Assembly: GCA_026936325.1 (NCBI GenBank)
Contig: JAPTHN010000004.1
Location: 45,783,289-45,847,288 of the forward strand
DNA: 64,000 nt
DNA from: Platynereis dumerilii
Taxonomy: Eukaryota > Annelida > Polychaeta > Phyllodocida > Nereididae
Direction: 5' to 3'
In this document: piece after piece, positions 61,101-64,000 of the stretch
How positions within the stretch are numbered: the first letter of the stretch is position 1
Layout: each line of letters begins with the position of its first letter
Notes under the pieces: generated by a model
The model's input: only the letters and a program-made list of their open reading frames with translations
Databases searched by the model: none
What the model was told of the DNA's origin: nothing
Position numbers and translations under genes: made by a program

Positions 61101-62494
61101 CAGTTAACAAAAACACATGATACCTCTCAGTTATGTCATGAAGATGGTCAAGTGTTAATCTAGTGAGATTCATCAGGTGGTTATCCTGTGAAAATGTGGG
61201 AGTTTTTCTAAAGTGAACAAAAACACGTGATAACTCTCAGTTATATCATGTTCACCAGTTTCCCCCAGTGTTTATCACATGAACTTCACGTGCATTGTCA
61301 GCTGGGCAATGCTTGACGTGACAAACTAGGTTTTTTGGCCTTATTGGATTAAAATGGTTTCGGTTTTTTGACAATTCAGATTAGGCCTAATTTGGTTCTG
61401 GTTTTTGCAACCCCAGCATATCTGGTATTGTTACAATCGGCTTGAGAAAAAAGGATTAAAATGGTTTTAAAAGCGTAAAGATTTAAAAATTGGTTGCAAA
61501 ATTTTGTCCCAAGGATTAAAATGGTTTGTGGTTTTGGCGTTGGTTTCCGGATTAGAATGGTTCAAGTTTTCAAAATTGCCGAGGCACATCTGGGGTATAC
61601 TTCACTTTTCGCGGGCCGTGAAAATGACCATATTTGGAGAACAATAGAAATTTATGACGTCATGTCATTGTTGCCGGGCAAGAAAAGTTTACATGACGCC
61701 ATCAACACATGACAACGATCTTATTTTGGCCATGCTACAAGTGACAAAATGCACCAAAAACGTAATTTTTGGTTATAGTTTGTTGAAATAATACCATGGA
61801 AACAAATTGGCGGGCGTGTGGGGGCGGCAGCCCCCACGTTAGCCACTAAAAAACGATTGTTTTCACTTGCCAAATATGGTCATTTTCACAGCCCGCTATA
61901 GTGAATTTTATCCCACATCTGTAGGCCTATGTTAAAGTCGGTGGAGTACCTCCCTCCAGGGACTGGGCTACACATGAGCATTCATTGGCATTTTGAGGGC
62001 AATCCAAAAATAGTAAAATACGAACTTTTATGATCCATCACTGCAAATAACTGAAACAAGTACAACAACTCTATGAGCAGCTGATGAGTTCGGCACCATA
62101 GGGTACGTTGGGTTGCAAAAACGGGAACCAAATTACATTACAATCAGATTTCTTCACAATTCCCCCCCCCCCCCCATTATGATAACAATGATAATTTTTC
62201 CTTGGCCCATCGGCCCACAGGAGCATCGGCCTGCGGGAAATACAAATCCTACATCAAAGTTGACAATGAAGGAAATTGAATTGTTTTTGTCTTTTTGGAA
62301 ATAATAAATTAAAAAAATATCTTCAACTGTACCTCAATCGTGCCTTTATTGGTACCAACTCGTACTTCCTCAATTGGTCCAAAAACTTCTCCTTTGATGT
62401 CTCTCAACCTCCGTCCATTCACCAAAATGAAAAGGCAGGCAGCATCATCTTCAGAGTCTGAATGGAACTTCCAACTAGTTCTAGCCTTAGCCAT
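27545..62494 (-). CDS. Gene 1: 554-residue protein with C-terminal DUF3504 half-domain
   Basis: Ten minus-strand exons: 62333-62494, 60872-61043, 46411-46467, 43952-44117, 36201-36309, 33981-34076, 33718-33819, 30978-31077, 28254-28348, 27545-28150. All nine introns are GT-AG and every junction phase fits, giving 1665 bases from ATG to TAA. Residues 1-320 match nothing I know. From about residue 326 (CPVKTFVKYKKKLNPEC) to 430 the text is DUF3504, the Crypton tyrosine-recombinase fold seen in QRICH1, KIAA1958 and ZMYM2/3/4. HCLR (His392, Arg395), His418 (ITQHAS) and Tyr427 (SSYS) match the HxxR, His and Tyr of the active site. The N-terminal half with the first catalytic Arg is not recognisable. 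The tail is Ser/Thr/Gln-rich, ending in the NCSVNIN text common in the family. A domesticated nuclear, possibly DNA-binding, protein is likely. Confidence 0.8.
28254..28348 (-). CDS. Gene 1 exon 9: start of the DUF3504 segment
   Basis: Bordered by TTTTCTTTGCAG and GTAAACTA. It encodes DDDECCPVKTFVKYKKK then LNPECIFLFQRLKQK. The CPVKTFxxYxxKLNPxC pattern is the DUF3504 signature just before the WY motif. The intron to exon 10 is only 103 bp. Confidence 0.85.
28349..30977. other. Gene 1 intron 8
   Basis: It contains a short tandem of CRE-like sites, GATGTCACAACAGCCAATGG and variants (28990-29100), CCAATATAA-rich repeats (29790-29880), long T-rich low-complexity DNA (29985-30150) and partial GGACGGATTTA repeats (30740-30800). 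I searched for an exon encoding the missing first half of DUF3504 and saw none. Confidence 0.5.
30978..31077 (-). CDS. Gene 1 exon 8
   Basis: Bordered by TGGTTGTTTCAG and GTAAATTT. It encodes FWKILQGKSDDEREKAITNA then LQNPKEAMESLAQ, and ends in phase 1. It looks helical and charged, with no recognised domain. The 3' splice site lies only about 31 bp from a Harbinger-like MITE in the upstream intron. Confidence 0.8.
31112..31411. mobile_element. Harbinger-like MITE, 300 bp
   Basis: The TIRs GGGGCCGACCAGA and TCTGGTCGGCCCC are flanked by TTA on both sides (31109-31111 and 31412-31414), the 3-bp target of PIF/Harbinger elements. The interior has runs of G and of C near the ends that could pair, and no ORF of note. 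Confidence 0.8.
31723..33543. mobile_element. TTAA-flanked TIR element, family 1 copy 1
   Basis: The TIR GGGGAGGTATGGATGAGAA is complemented at the right end (TTCCCACCCATACCTCCCC), with TTAA on both sides (31719-31722, 33544-33547). TTAA targets suggest piggyBac-type mobility, although the TIR alone does not prove it. No transposase is seen. Relative to copy 2 (42013-43463) it carries an 891-bp insertion at 31841-32731. Confidence 0.85.
31841..32731 (+). mobile_element. ATTTTT-bordered element, copy A, nested in TTAA family 1
   Basis: It starts AAGCCGAAGCTATTCATAGC and ends GCTTTGCATGGT, with ATTTTT immediately on each side (31835-31840, 32732-32737). Copy 2 of the host element reads GCATTTTTGTGATGAATGG at this place, an empty site with a single ATTTTT. 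The inside shares GCCGGCAGGCAGTT and ATCACCGATGATT blocks with the copy at 54578-55704. It has no ORF of note. Candidates are a non-autonomous Crypton-like element or a transposon with a fixed 6-bp target. Confidence 0.8.
33718..33819 (-). CDS. Gene 1 exon 7
   Basis: Bordered by CTTACTTTTTCAG and GTATCAAA. It encodes KVKRQSLSTVMSVARYPRCA then FEKFLGLEGKVPLK, 34 codons, phase 0 at both ends. It is basic and probably helical; the domain is not recognised. Confidence 0.8.
33981..34076 (-). CDS. Gene 1 exon 6
   Basis: Bordered by GTACTGGTTTCAG and GTATTGAA. It encodes DKVKIARSLDAVDGEDLTYK then SLQKKLYGVTGK, 32 codons, phase 0 at both ends. The intron to exon 7 is only 161 bp. Confidence 0.8.
34576..34925 (+). 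repeat. Interspersed repeat, 350 bp, copy 1
   Basis: Starting GATGTGAAGCCATTCAGAGT, this stretch matches 60478-60834 over most of its length and in the same orientation. It shares TATCAATTGAAGCAATCAAC and TTTGAGAAAAGTCTACAAAT. No TIR pair is evident, so the family is unknown. Confidence 0.75.
35724..36123. mobile_element. Tc1-like MITE, 400 bp
   Basis: The left end CACTCCTGCTCATAAATATG is inverted at the right (CATATTTATGAGCAACAGTG), with TA on both sides. Ends of the form CACTG..TGCTCATAAAT are typical of Tc1-like elements. No transposase remains. It sits in intron 5, 77 bp downstream of exon 5. Confidence 0.8.
36201..36309 (-). CDS. Gene 1 exon 5
   Basis: The acceptor ATTTTAAG is weak. 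The donor GTAAGTAA is strong. It encodes KKVHVNCFTCLSDDEAYLVY then ASNQRAQANVKVLTFC after a split Asn codon. It starts in phase 2, exactly as exon 4 requires. Two Cys (NCFTC) and a final Cys are noted, but no known zinc motif. An earlier GT (AAG|GTCTTG) could be an alternative donor in the same phase. Confidence 0.75.
36490..36590 (+). repeat. Partial copy of the hairpin family of 44.5 and 45.3 kb
   Basis: TAATGGCAGAAAATAGTC and CGGGGCACT align with the left half of the two hairpin elements at 44550 and 45260. The central hairpin is missing. Confidence 0.55.
37523..38365. mobile_element. TTAA-flanked TIR element, family 2
   Basis: GGTGGCTCGCTACTCGTG at the left is inverted at the right (CACGAGTATCGAGCCACC), and TTAA lies on both sides (37519-37522, 38366-38369). 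It is 843 bp long with no transposase. It interrupts an older foldback whose arms carry GGGTGATTAACTTTAA (37507) and, inverted, TTAAAGTTAATCACCC (36983). Confidence 0.8.
38815..38945 (+). repeat. Minisatellite of ATTGCTATCCTCG units
   Basis: About eight imperfect repeats of ATTGCTATCCTCG or a variant in 130 bp. A similar text on the other strand (GGCAATCAATAGTTAAT) is duplicated within copy A of the ATTTTT-bordered family (32295-32340). Confidence 0.75.
38946..40096. other. Unannotated part of gene 1 intron 4
   Basis: I see no exon or complete element here, only AT-rich DNA with a short TA repeat (39101-39117). Confidence 0.4.
40144..41148. mobile_element. TA-flanked TIR element with ATCCGTCCA repeats
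   Basis: The left end GAGTCAAGGATGGTAA is inverted at the right (TTACCAGCCTTGACTC), with TA on both sides, which suggests Tc1/mariner-class mobility. AATCCGTCCA or its inverse recurs near 40165, 40335, 40360, 40380, 41107 and 41125. No transposase is seen. Fragments of the family lie near 24120 and 30740. Confidence 0.8.
41660..41833 (-). mobile_element. tRNA-derived SINE with a GGGCGCTATATAAA tail
   Basis: On the minus strand the head GGCTCCGTGGTACAATGGTT (A-box region) is followed by GGGTTCGAACCC (B box). The body ends with GAATGGGCGCTATATAAAAT, a tail type seen in SINEs mobilised by LINEs of the L2/CR1 group. The first 22 bp of the head occur again at 41853-41876, spaced by AT-rich DNA, so there are two SINE starts in tandem. 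Confidence 0.85.
42013..43463. mobile_element. TTAA-flanked TIR element, family 1 copy 2
   Basis: The TIR GGGGAGGTATGGGTGAGAA is inverted at the right (TTCTCACCCATACCTCCTC), with TTAA at 42009-42012 and 43464-43467. It is colinear with copy 1 apart from two differences. It lacks the ATTTTT-bordered insert, and it has a private block of about 600 bp (42753-43360) consisting of T-rich low-complexity DNA and a short unrelated segment. Confidence 0.85.
42845..43155 (+). repeat. T-rich low-complexity block (GGAAATTTTTT repeats)
   Basis: Runs of T are broken at short intervals by GGAAA, CGGAA or GGGAAA. The open frames on both strands, Phe-rich or Lys-rich, are artefacts. Related stretches occur at 29985-30150, 45790-45905 and 46105-46280. 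Confidence 0.9.
43952..44117 (-). CDS. Gene 1 exon 4
   Basis: Bordered by TTTTCTTTTCCAG and GTAGGTAT. It encodes QFDVEIENLIPHPTIGRQLY then EPHVDNIERTMDGFVSLIFP and VCHTVNQSDNSDQI. It enters in phase 1 and leaves in phase 2; staying in frame past the donor would meet a stop at once, which supports the splice. The domain is not recognised. Confidence 0.8.
44460..44810. mobile_element. Hairpin MITE, copy 1
   Basis: GTGAATTAATATCAC and GTGATATTAATTCAC form a tight hairpin at 44702-44745, inside a longer inverted structure in which CGTCAGGGCACTTCG is answered by CAGTGACCCTGACTTGG. CGTCAC/CATCAC sites are frequent. A second copy follows at 45260. Confidence 0.65.
45255..45540. mobile_element. Hairpin MITE, copy 2
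   Basis: It has the same order as copy 1: CCATTGTTGCTCCATGGTGA, TAATGGCAGAAAATAGTCCC, AACAAAACAACCACGCGTC, then a hairpin around 45427-45475. Direct orientation 710 bp downstream of copy 1 suggests a tandem duplication or a shared insertion preference. Confidence 0.65.
46411..46467 (-). CDS. Gene 1 exon 3, 57 bp, symmetric phase 1
   Basis: Bordered by TTTTTATTTCAG and GTAGGTAA. It encodes SSETQSTSEPCYPNEKYL plus split codons. With the T left by exon 2 it gives HLSSSETQ without a stop, which ties the first two exons to the rest. Its make-up and phase resemble the gene 2 micro-exons. Confidence 0.7.
46528..47525. mobile_element. Mariner-like element with 270-bp inverted repeats
   Basis: CGAGGGGCGTTCAGAAAGTT at the left is answered by its inverse at the right, with TA on both sides. 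The inverted similarity continues for about 265-270 bp, to GTCACTTGTATTAGTAAGA on the left and TTACTCATACAAGTGGCAGA on the right. The GAGGGGCGTTCA end is typical of mariner elements. The 450-bp middle has no transposase. A split relative lies at 11768/20962. Confidence 0.88.
47528..47700. mobile_element. Palindromic repeat with GACCAATATT hairpin
   Basis: CAATATTGAGTTTTATTGGC (47559-47578) is inverted at 47630-47650, around GTCGAGGCCGAAGGCCGAGAC. The first half recurs at 53698-53755 with TTTTGGTGCAGAATAT ends, suggesting a MITE family whose left end was lost here. Confidence 0.65.
47770..47882 (+). repeat. CTAT/GCTA simple repeat
   Basis: Tetramer repeat TATCTAGCTATC with variants, directly left of the 5.1-kb foldback. 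A related CTAT repeat is at 53826-53960 on the far side. Confidence 0.9.
47943..53037. mobile_element. 5.1-kb foldback element with TTAA flanks
   Basis: GAGGCTGTGCCTGTAAAAAT at the left end is inverted at the right end, and TTAA lies on both sides (47939-47942, 53038-53041). The inverted arms are about 1.35 kb long (47943-49290 and 51675-53037), with high similarity: a 71-residue open frame is read identically from both arms at 48116-48331 and 52639-52854. The 2.4-kb middle has no transposase I can recognise. It is a non-autonomous element or a composite of two inverted copies, in gene 1 intron 2. Confidence 0.88.
49290..51675. other. Central region of the 5.1-kb foldback
   Basis: It is not repeated between the arms. 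It contains a poly-C/poly-G stretch with a doubled GGTAGGCAGGGATCC (51330-51355) and an open frame of 133 residues (50245-50646, minus) with no match I know. Nothing here looks like a transposase catalytic core. Confidence 0.5.
53042..53680. repeat. Old repeat duplicated at 54000-54212 / 56282
   Basis: AATTGGAATTTGGTCAATTA, GCATTAACTCAAGTGC and GAGGACGCCAATATAGCC follow in the order seen at 54095-54212 and, beyond the inserted element, 56282-56320. The two copies are paralogues, so this one gives the empty site for the element at 54214-56281. Confidence 0.7.
53674..53776. mobile_element. Small MITE with TTTTGGTGCAGAATAT ends
   Basis: ATTTTGGTGCAGAATAT at 53674 is answered by ATATTCTGCTCCAAAAT at 53756, 103 bp in all. 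The interior has the GACCAATATTGAGTTTTATT sequence of the element at 47528. A further TTTTGGTGCAGAATAT lies at 58418. Confidence 0.65.
53826..53960 (+). repeat. CTAT simple repeat
   Basis: Nearly pure CTAT tetramers with a few substitutions over about 130 bp. Confidence 0.95.
54214..56281. mobile_element. TA-flanked TIR element, 2.07 kb
   Basis: CCGTAACATGGGGTGAATCG at the left is inverted at the right (CCTATTCACCCCATATTACGG), with TA on both sides. TTCACCCC/GGGGTGAAT motifs recur near both ends (54400, 54415, 56245). The flanks join to match the paralogous repeat at 53540-53570. It has no transposase. An ATTTTT-bordered element (54578-55704) is nested inside. Confidence 0.85.
54578..55704 (-). 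mobile_element. ATTTTT-bordered element, copy B
   Basis: Read on the minus strand it begins AAGCATCAGCTACTACAGCT and ends GCTTTACATGCTTTGCATGGT, like copy A at 31841-32731. ATTTTT (AAAAAT on the plus strand) directly borders both sides (54572-54577, 55705-55710). It shares CATGCCGGCAGGCAGTT and CACCGATGATTTCTC with copy A. Hairpins lie near each end (ATCAGCT/AGCTGAT, ATGC/GCAT). It has no ORF of note. Confidence 0.8.
56352..56850. mobile_element. Foldback MITE with GATAGTGGAAC ends
   Basis: GATAGTGGAACTCT at the left is inverted at the right (AGAGTTCCACTATC), and the arms continue for about 100 bp including GTTTTCCGGGAACATGCCGC against its inverse at 56770-56810. No ORF of note. Confidence 0.75.
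57132..57248. mobile_element. Palindromic MITE, copy 1
   Basis: A nearly perfect 117-bp hairpin: TATTCTCCCTGCCAG is answered by CTGGCAGGGAGAATA across CCATATTTTAAATATGG. It matches 58266-58382 at almost every base. One arm abuts the Helitron end at 57249. Confidence 0.9.
57250..57290 (-). mobile_element. Helitron 3' terminus
   Basis: On the minus strand TACCCGTC-GTTA-GACGGGTA forms a hairpin, followed by CACTG and then CTAG, and the next base is T. A hairpin about 5-10 bases before CTAG with insertion at an A/T junction is the classic Helitron 3' end. The 5' TC end, which should lie at higher coordinates, was not located, so total length is unknown. Confidence 0.75.
57291..58265. other. Probable Helitron body and unannotated DNA
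   Basis: It includes poly-C tracts at 57668 and 58100 and AT-rich sequence. I find no helicase text, so if this belongs to the Helitron it is non-autonomous. Confidence 0.4.
58266..58382. mobile_element. Palindromic MITE, copy 2
   Basis: Same hairpin as copy 1 in the same orientation, differing at only a few positions. It is followed by ATGACTGATCTCCC, which at copy 1 is replaced by the Helitron end. Confidence 0.9.
58428..58453 (+). repeat. TA dinucleotide repeat
   Basis: About twelve TA units following TTTTGGTGCAGAA, the end motif of the small MITE at 53674. Confidence 0.95.
58455..60410. repeat. Four-arm nested palindrome cluster
   Basis: A module of about 350-560 bp occurs four times as forward, inverse, inverse, forward (roughly 58620-58960, 58960-59280, 59460-59830, 60060-60400). 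Each carries GAGACGTCACCATGGTGAC or its inverse, GTGATGTCACATC and CTCCAGTGTCAA. Between modules lie smaller palindromes built on GTACAACTCGGCC..GGCCTCGTTGTAC and GTCTAATGGGTAAATGTGGG. It looks like serial insertion or inverted duplication of a foldback element in gene 1 intron 2. Open frames within it are artefacts. Confidence 0.85.
60478..60834 (+). repeat. Interspersed repeat, 350 bp, copy 2
   Basis: Colinear with 34576-34925, from GATGTGAAGCCATTCAGAGT to TTTGAGAAAAGTCTACAAAT. It ends about 35 bp before the donor side of gene 1 exon 2. Confidence 0.75.
60872..61043 (-). CDS. Gene 1 exon 2
   Basis: The acceptor is CTTCACGCAG and the donor GTAATTAC. Reading from phase 0 it encodes VKFKGGPSKPLMVSMHDGED, ELNKPLQGVRSPGVFCSILA and KEFPNVERRAQKRKSHL, leaving one T. 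The basic stretch RRAQKRK could be a nuclear localisation signal. The domain is not recognised. Confidence 0.78.
61044..62332. other. Gene 1 intron 1
   Basis: It holds GGATTAAAATGG four times (61346, 61452, 61513, and a variant at 61551) and a foldback at about 61586-61925, where GTGAAAATGACCATATTTGG (61617) is inverted at 61868. No further exon was found. Confidence 0.55.
62333..62494 (-). CDS. Gene 1 exon 1 with start codon
   Basis: The ATG at 62494 opens MAKARTSWKFHSDSEDDAAC then LFILVNGRRLRDIKGEVFGP and IEEVRVGTNKGTIE. The donor is GAG|GTACAG, phase 0. The Met follows a CRE-rich promoter by about 50 bp, there is no in-frame Met between, and the text is protein-like from the first residue, so I take this as the start. 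Confidence 0.75.
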
Positions 62495-62538
62495 GTTATT
62501 GCTAGCAGCCTTGTGGAATTGTTTACAAACATTGGAGA

Positions 62539-62602
62539 TGACGTCACATCACAATTGTTAATATTGCTAAGCAACTACAATGACGTCAGGATAATGACGT
62601 CA
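62539..62602 (-). promoter_or_regulatory. CRE cluster and X-box upstream of gene 1
   Basis: Three perfect TGACGTCA palindromes lie at 62539-62546, 62581-62588 and 62595-62602, 45-108 bp before the start codon. Between them the minus strand reads GTTGCTTAGCAAT (62563-62575), close to the RFX X-box. CREB/ATF and RFX sites together form many animal core promoters. No TATA box is clear. Confidence 0.65.
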
Positions 62603-63417
62603 CCTTCTAGGCCTGACTGGAATCTTGAAAATGAAGGTACGTGTTTGTTATGCTCAAATTGTTTAAATACATTGTTTTAACATGTTTAAACATTAGATAG
62701 GCCCTATTATAATACTGATATCGTCACAATCTCTACGTTCGAGGTGTGGCCCGTGGGGTGACAGTCTAAACAGGACCGGGGGGGGGGGGAGTACTTCTGA
62801 AGGCAAAATAAGTTTTCAAAAGGAACCATCACACACGGACTAGATTAGGCCTAACAAAACTCAACTTTTGTTTCATCACTAATGATGACATCAGGGAGGG
62901 TGTTATCCTTCCTGGTTTCATCGGACTTCCTTGACCCTCTTGCTTCTTGGGGGCTTCTCAAGGAAATAGCATCCCAAAACCTTCTGTCAGGTAACAATGC
63001 CAATACATTCTGACACTGCAATGGGATGCTTATGTGTAGGCCTAATTAGGGCTCAAAAATATTTTTGTTTCCCCATAGTCCATACCCCGGGGGGGGGGTA
63101 CTCACTCTGAAAGGGTATATGGCTAAGTGTAAGTGCATTTAAATTTCTTCCTGCACCTGCATATTCTGCAATAAATTCTGCAGTTTGGCAGGAAACTGCA
63201 GAATTCTGCAATTCTGCAATAAATTCTGCAGTTCTGCAGCTCCATGCAGTATTTGTGAACCTCTGGTACTTAATTCAGCTTATAAATTGCAATGCATCTG
63301 CTAAGTTCAGACCTCTTCGACAAGGGTCTTGCCACTACCCAGGAAACGTTGGTTGGGGGGGGGGGTGAGAATCTGTAGTTCGTATAGGGGGTCTGGGGAG
63401 AATCTGTAGTTCTATAT
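62603..63417. other. Flank beyond the gene 1 promoter
   Basis: It contains G-runs (62779, 63090, 63353) and AATTCTGCAATAAATTCTGCAG-type repeats (63175-63235) that resemble AATTCTGCAGGAAGCAGCA near 36690. A plus-strand ATGAAG|GTACGTG at 62631 could be a divergent first exon but cannot be confirmed. Confidence 0.4.
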
Positions 63418-63418
63418 A

Positions 63419-64000
63419 TACAGTCAGACCAAGAATTATTCAGACGCCTGCAGTTTTGTTATTATTTTGAAGGAATTACAAAGTAAGTAATGAAACATGT
63501 CGTCAAAATCGTCTTTGGTATTAAGTGTAACCTGTCCAATACAAATTTATTTCAAACTGATTCAAAATCGGATTAAAACAGCTAATTTGTCGATTTCAGG
63601 AACCAGAAATTATTCAGACACTTTTAAAAAGTTGAAGAAAGTGAACTACCAATATTTATCCCAAATATTGATAATAAACTACCATGGGATGATTGCTGCC
63701 ACATTTGATGACAGTTGTGATCATAAGTTAAGAAAATGTGGAAGAATATGTGAGATAAACATCTGATTCAGTTTATCACATTTTCTTGACTAATAGGCTG
63801 AAATCTGTCAGATATCAATTGGAAATACTTCAGAATATCGCAAAGTGACAATTGTTCTATCTTATTAAAATAGAAACGCAGGCTTACTTGAAAAATTTTG
63901 TGCACTCTGGTATTTTTGCTTTGTTTTTGGCTCCAACCTCTCTCTGAATCCTTACTCATTGACCCACTGCAATCCGTCAAATCACTTAAAATAAAGTTGC
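63419..64000. mobile_element. Left end of a Tc1-like element, runs off the window
   Basis: TATACAGTCAGACCAAGAAT then TATTCAGACGCCTGCAG resembles the left TIR of Tc1-type elements (ACAGTnnGnCCAAAAnTATTCAnAC). A second ACCAGAAATTATTCAGACAC occurs internally at 63602, as in elements with paired binding sites. The right end is outside the window and no transposase text is visible. Confidence 0.6.

Overview
The window is eukaryotic nuclear DNA from an animal, most likely a marine invertebrate. It has small exons with GT-AG introns, AT-rich non-coding DNA, tRNA-derived SINEs, an endonuclease-bearing LINE and many TIR DNA transposons. The palindrome TAGGCCTA is strikingly frequent. I suspect an echinoderm or another invertebrate deuterostome, but that is an impression. 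There is no bacterial-type gene, tRNA gene, rRNA or CRISPR array, and I recognised no retroviral, LTR or Polinton-type element.

Host genes. Two sets of exons can be read on the minus strand. Gene 1 runs from an ATG at 62494 to a TAA at 27545. It has ten coding exons whose junction phases agree at all nine introns, giving 1665 coding bases and 554 residues. Its C-terminal part is the second half of a DUF3504 domain, the tyrosine-recombinase fold of Cryptons seen in QRICH1, KIAA1958 and ZMYM proteins. It follows about 320 residues I do not recognise. Gene 1 appears to start at a compact promoter with three perfect CRE palindromes and an RFX-like X-box. Gene 2 is seen as its last four coding exons (23719 to 10925): three symmetric phase-1 exons rich in acidic residues and a terminal exon. 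Its 5' end is not found; it may be a separate gene or an alternative 3' end of gene 1.

Layout. 440-8458: tandem array of a decayed unit of about 3 kb, with a SINE and a TIR element inserted in individual copies. 9930-10320: thirteen near-identical 30-bp repeats. 10925-23719: gene 2 exons; one intron holds a 9.1-kb TIR insertion that splits an older mariner-like sequence and itself contains a decayed LINE (about 12.96-20.3 kb) with an SGNH-esterase ORF, a second ORF, a coiled-coil ORF and an endonuclease/RT ORF. 27545-62494: gene 1, whose introns are packed with nested elements: TTAA-flanked families, a Harbinger-like MITE, Tc1/mariner-like MITEs, a second SINE, a 5.1-kb foldback with 1.35-kb arms, a TA-flanked 2.1-kb element, a Helitron 3' end and a four-arm palindrome cluster. 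62.5-64 kb: promoter flank and the left end of a Tc1-like element.

The most interesting observations are the DUF3504 fusion gene, and a repeat family bordered in each copy by the same six bases (ATTTTT) with a matching empty site in the window. That is the pattern expected of a Crypton-type non-autonomous element, though a transposon with a strict 6-bp target could also give it.
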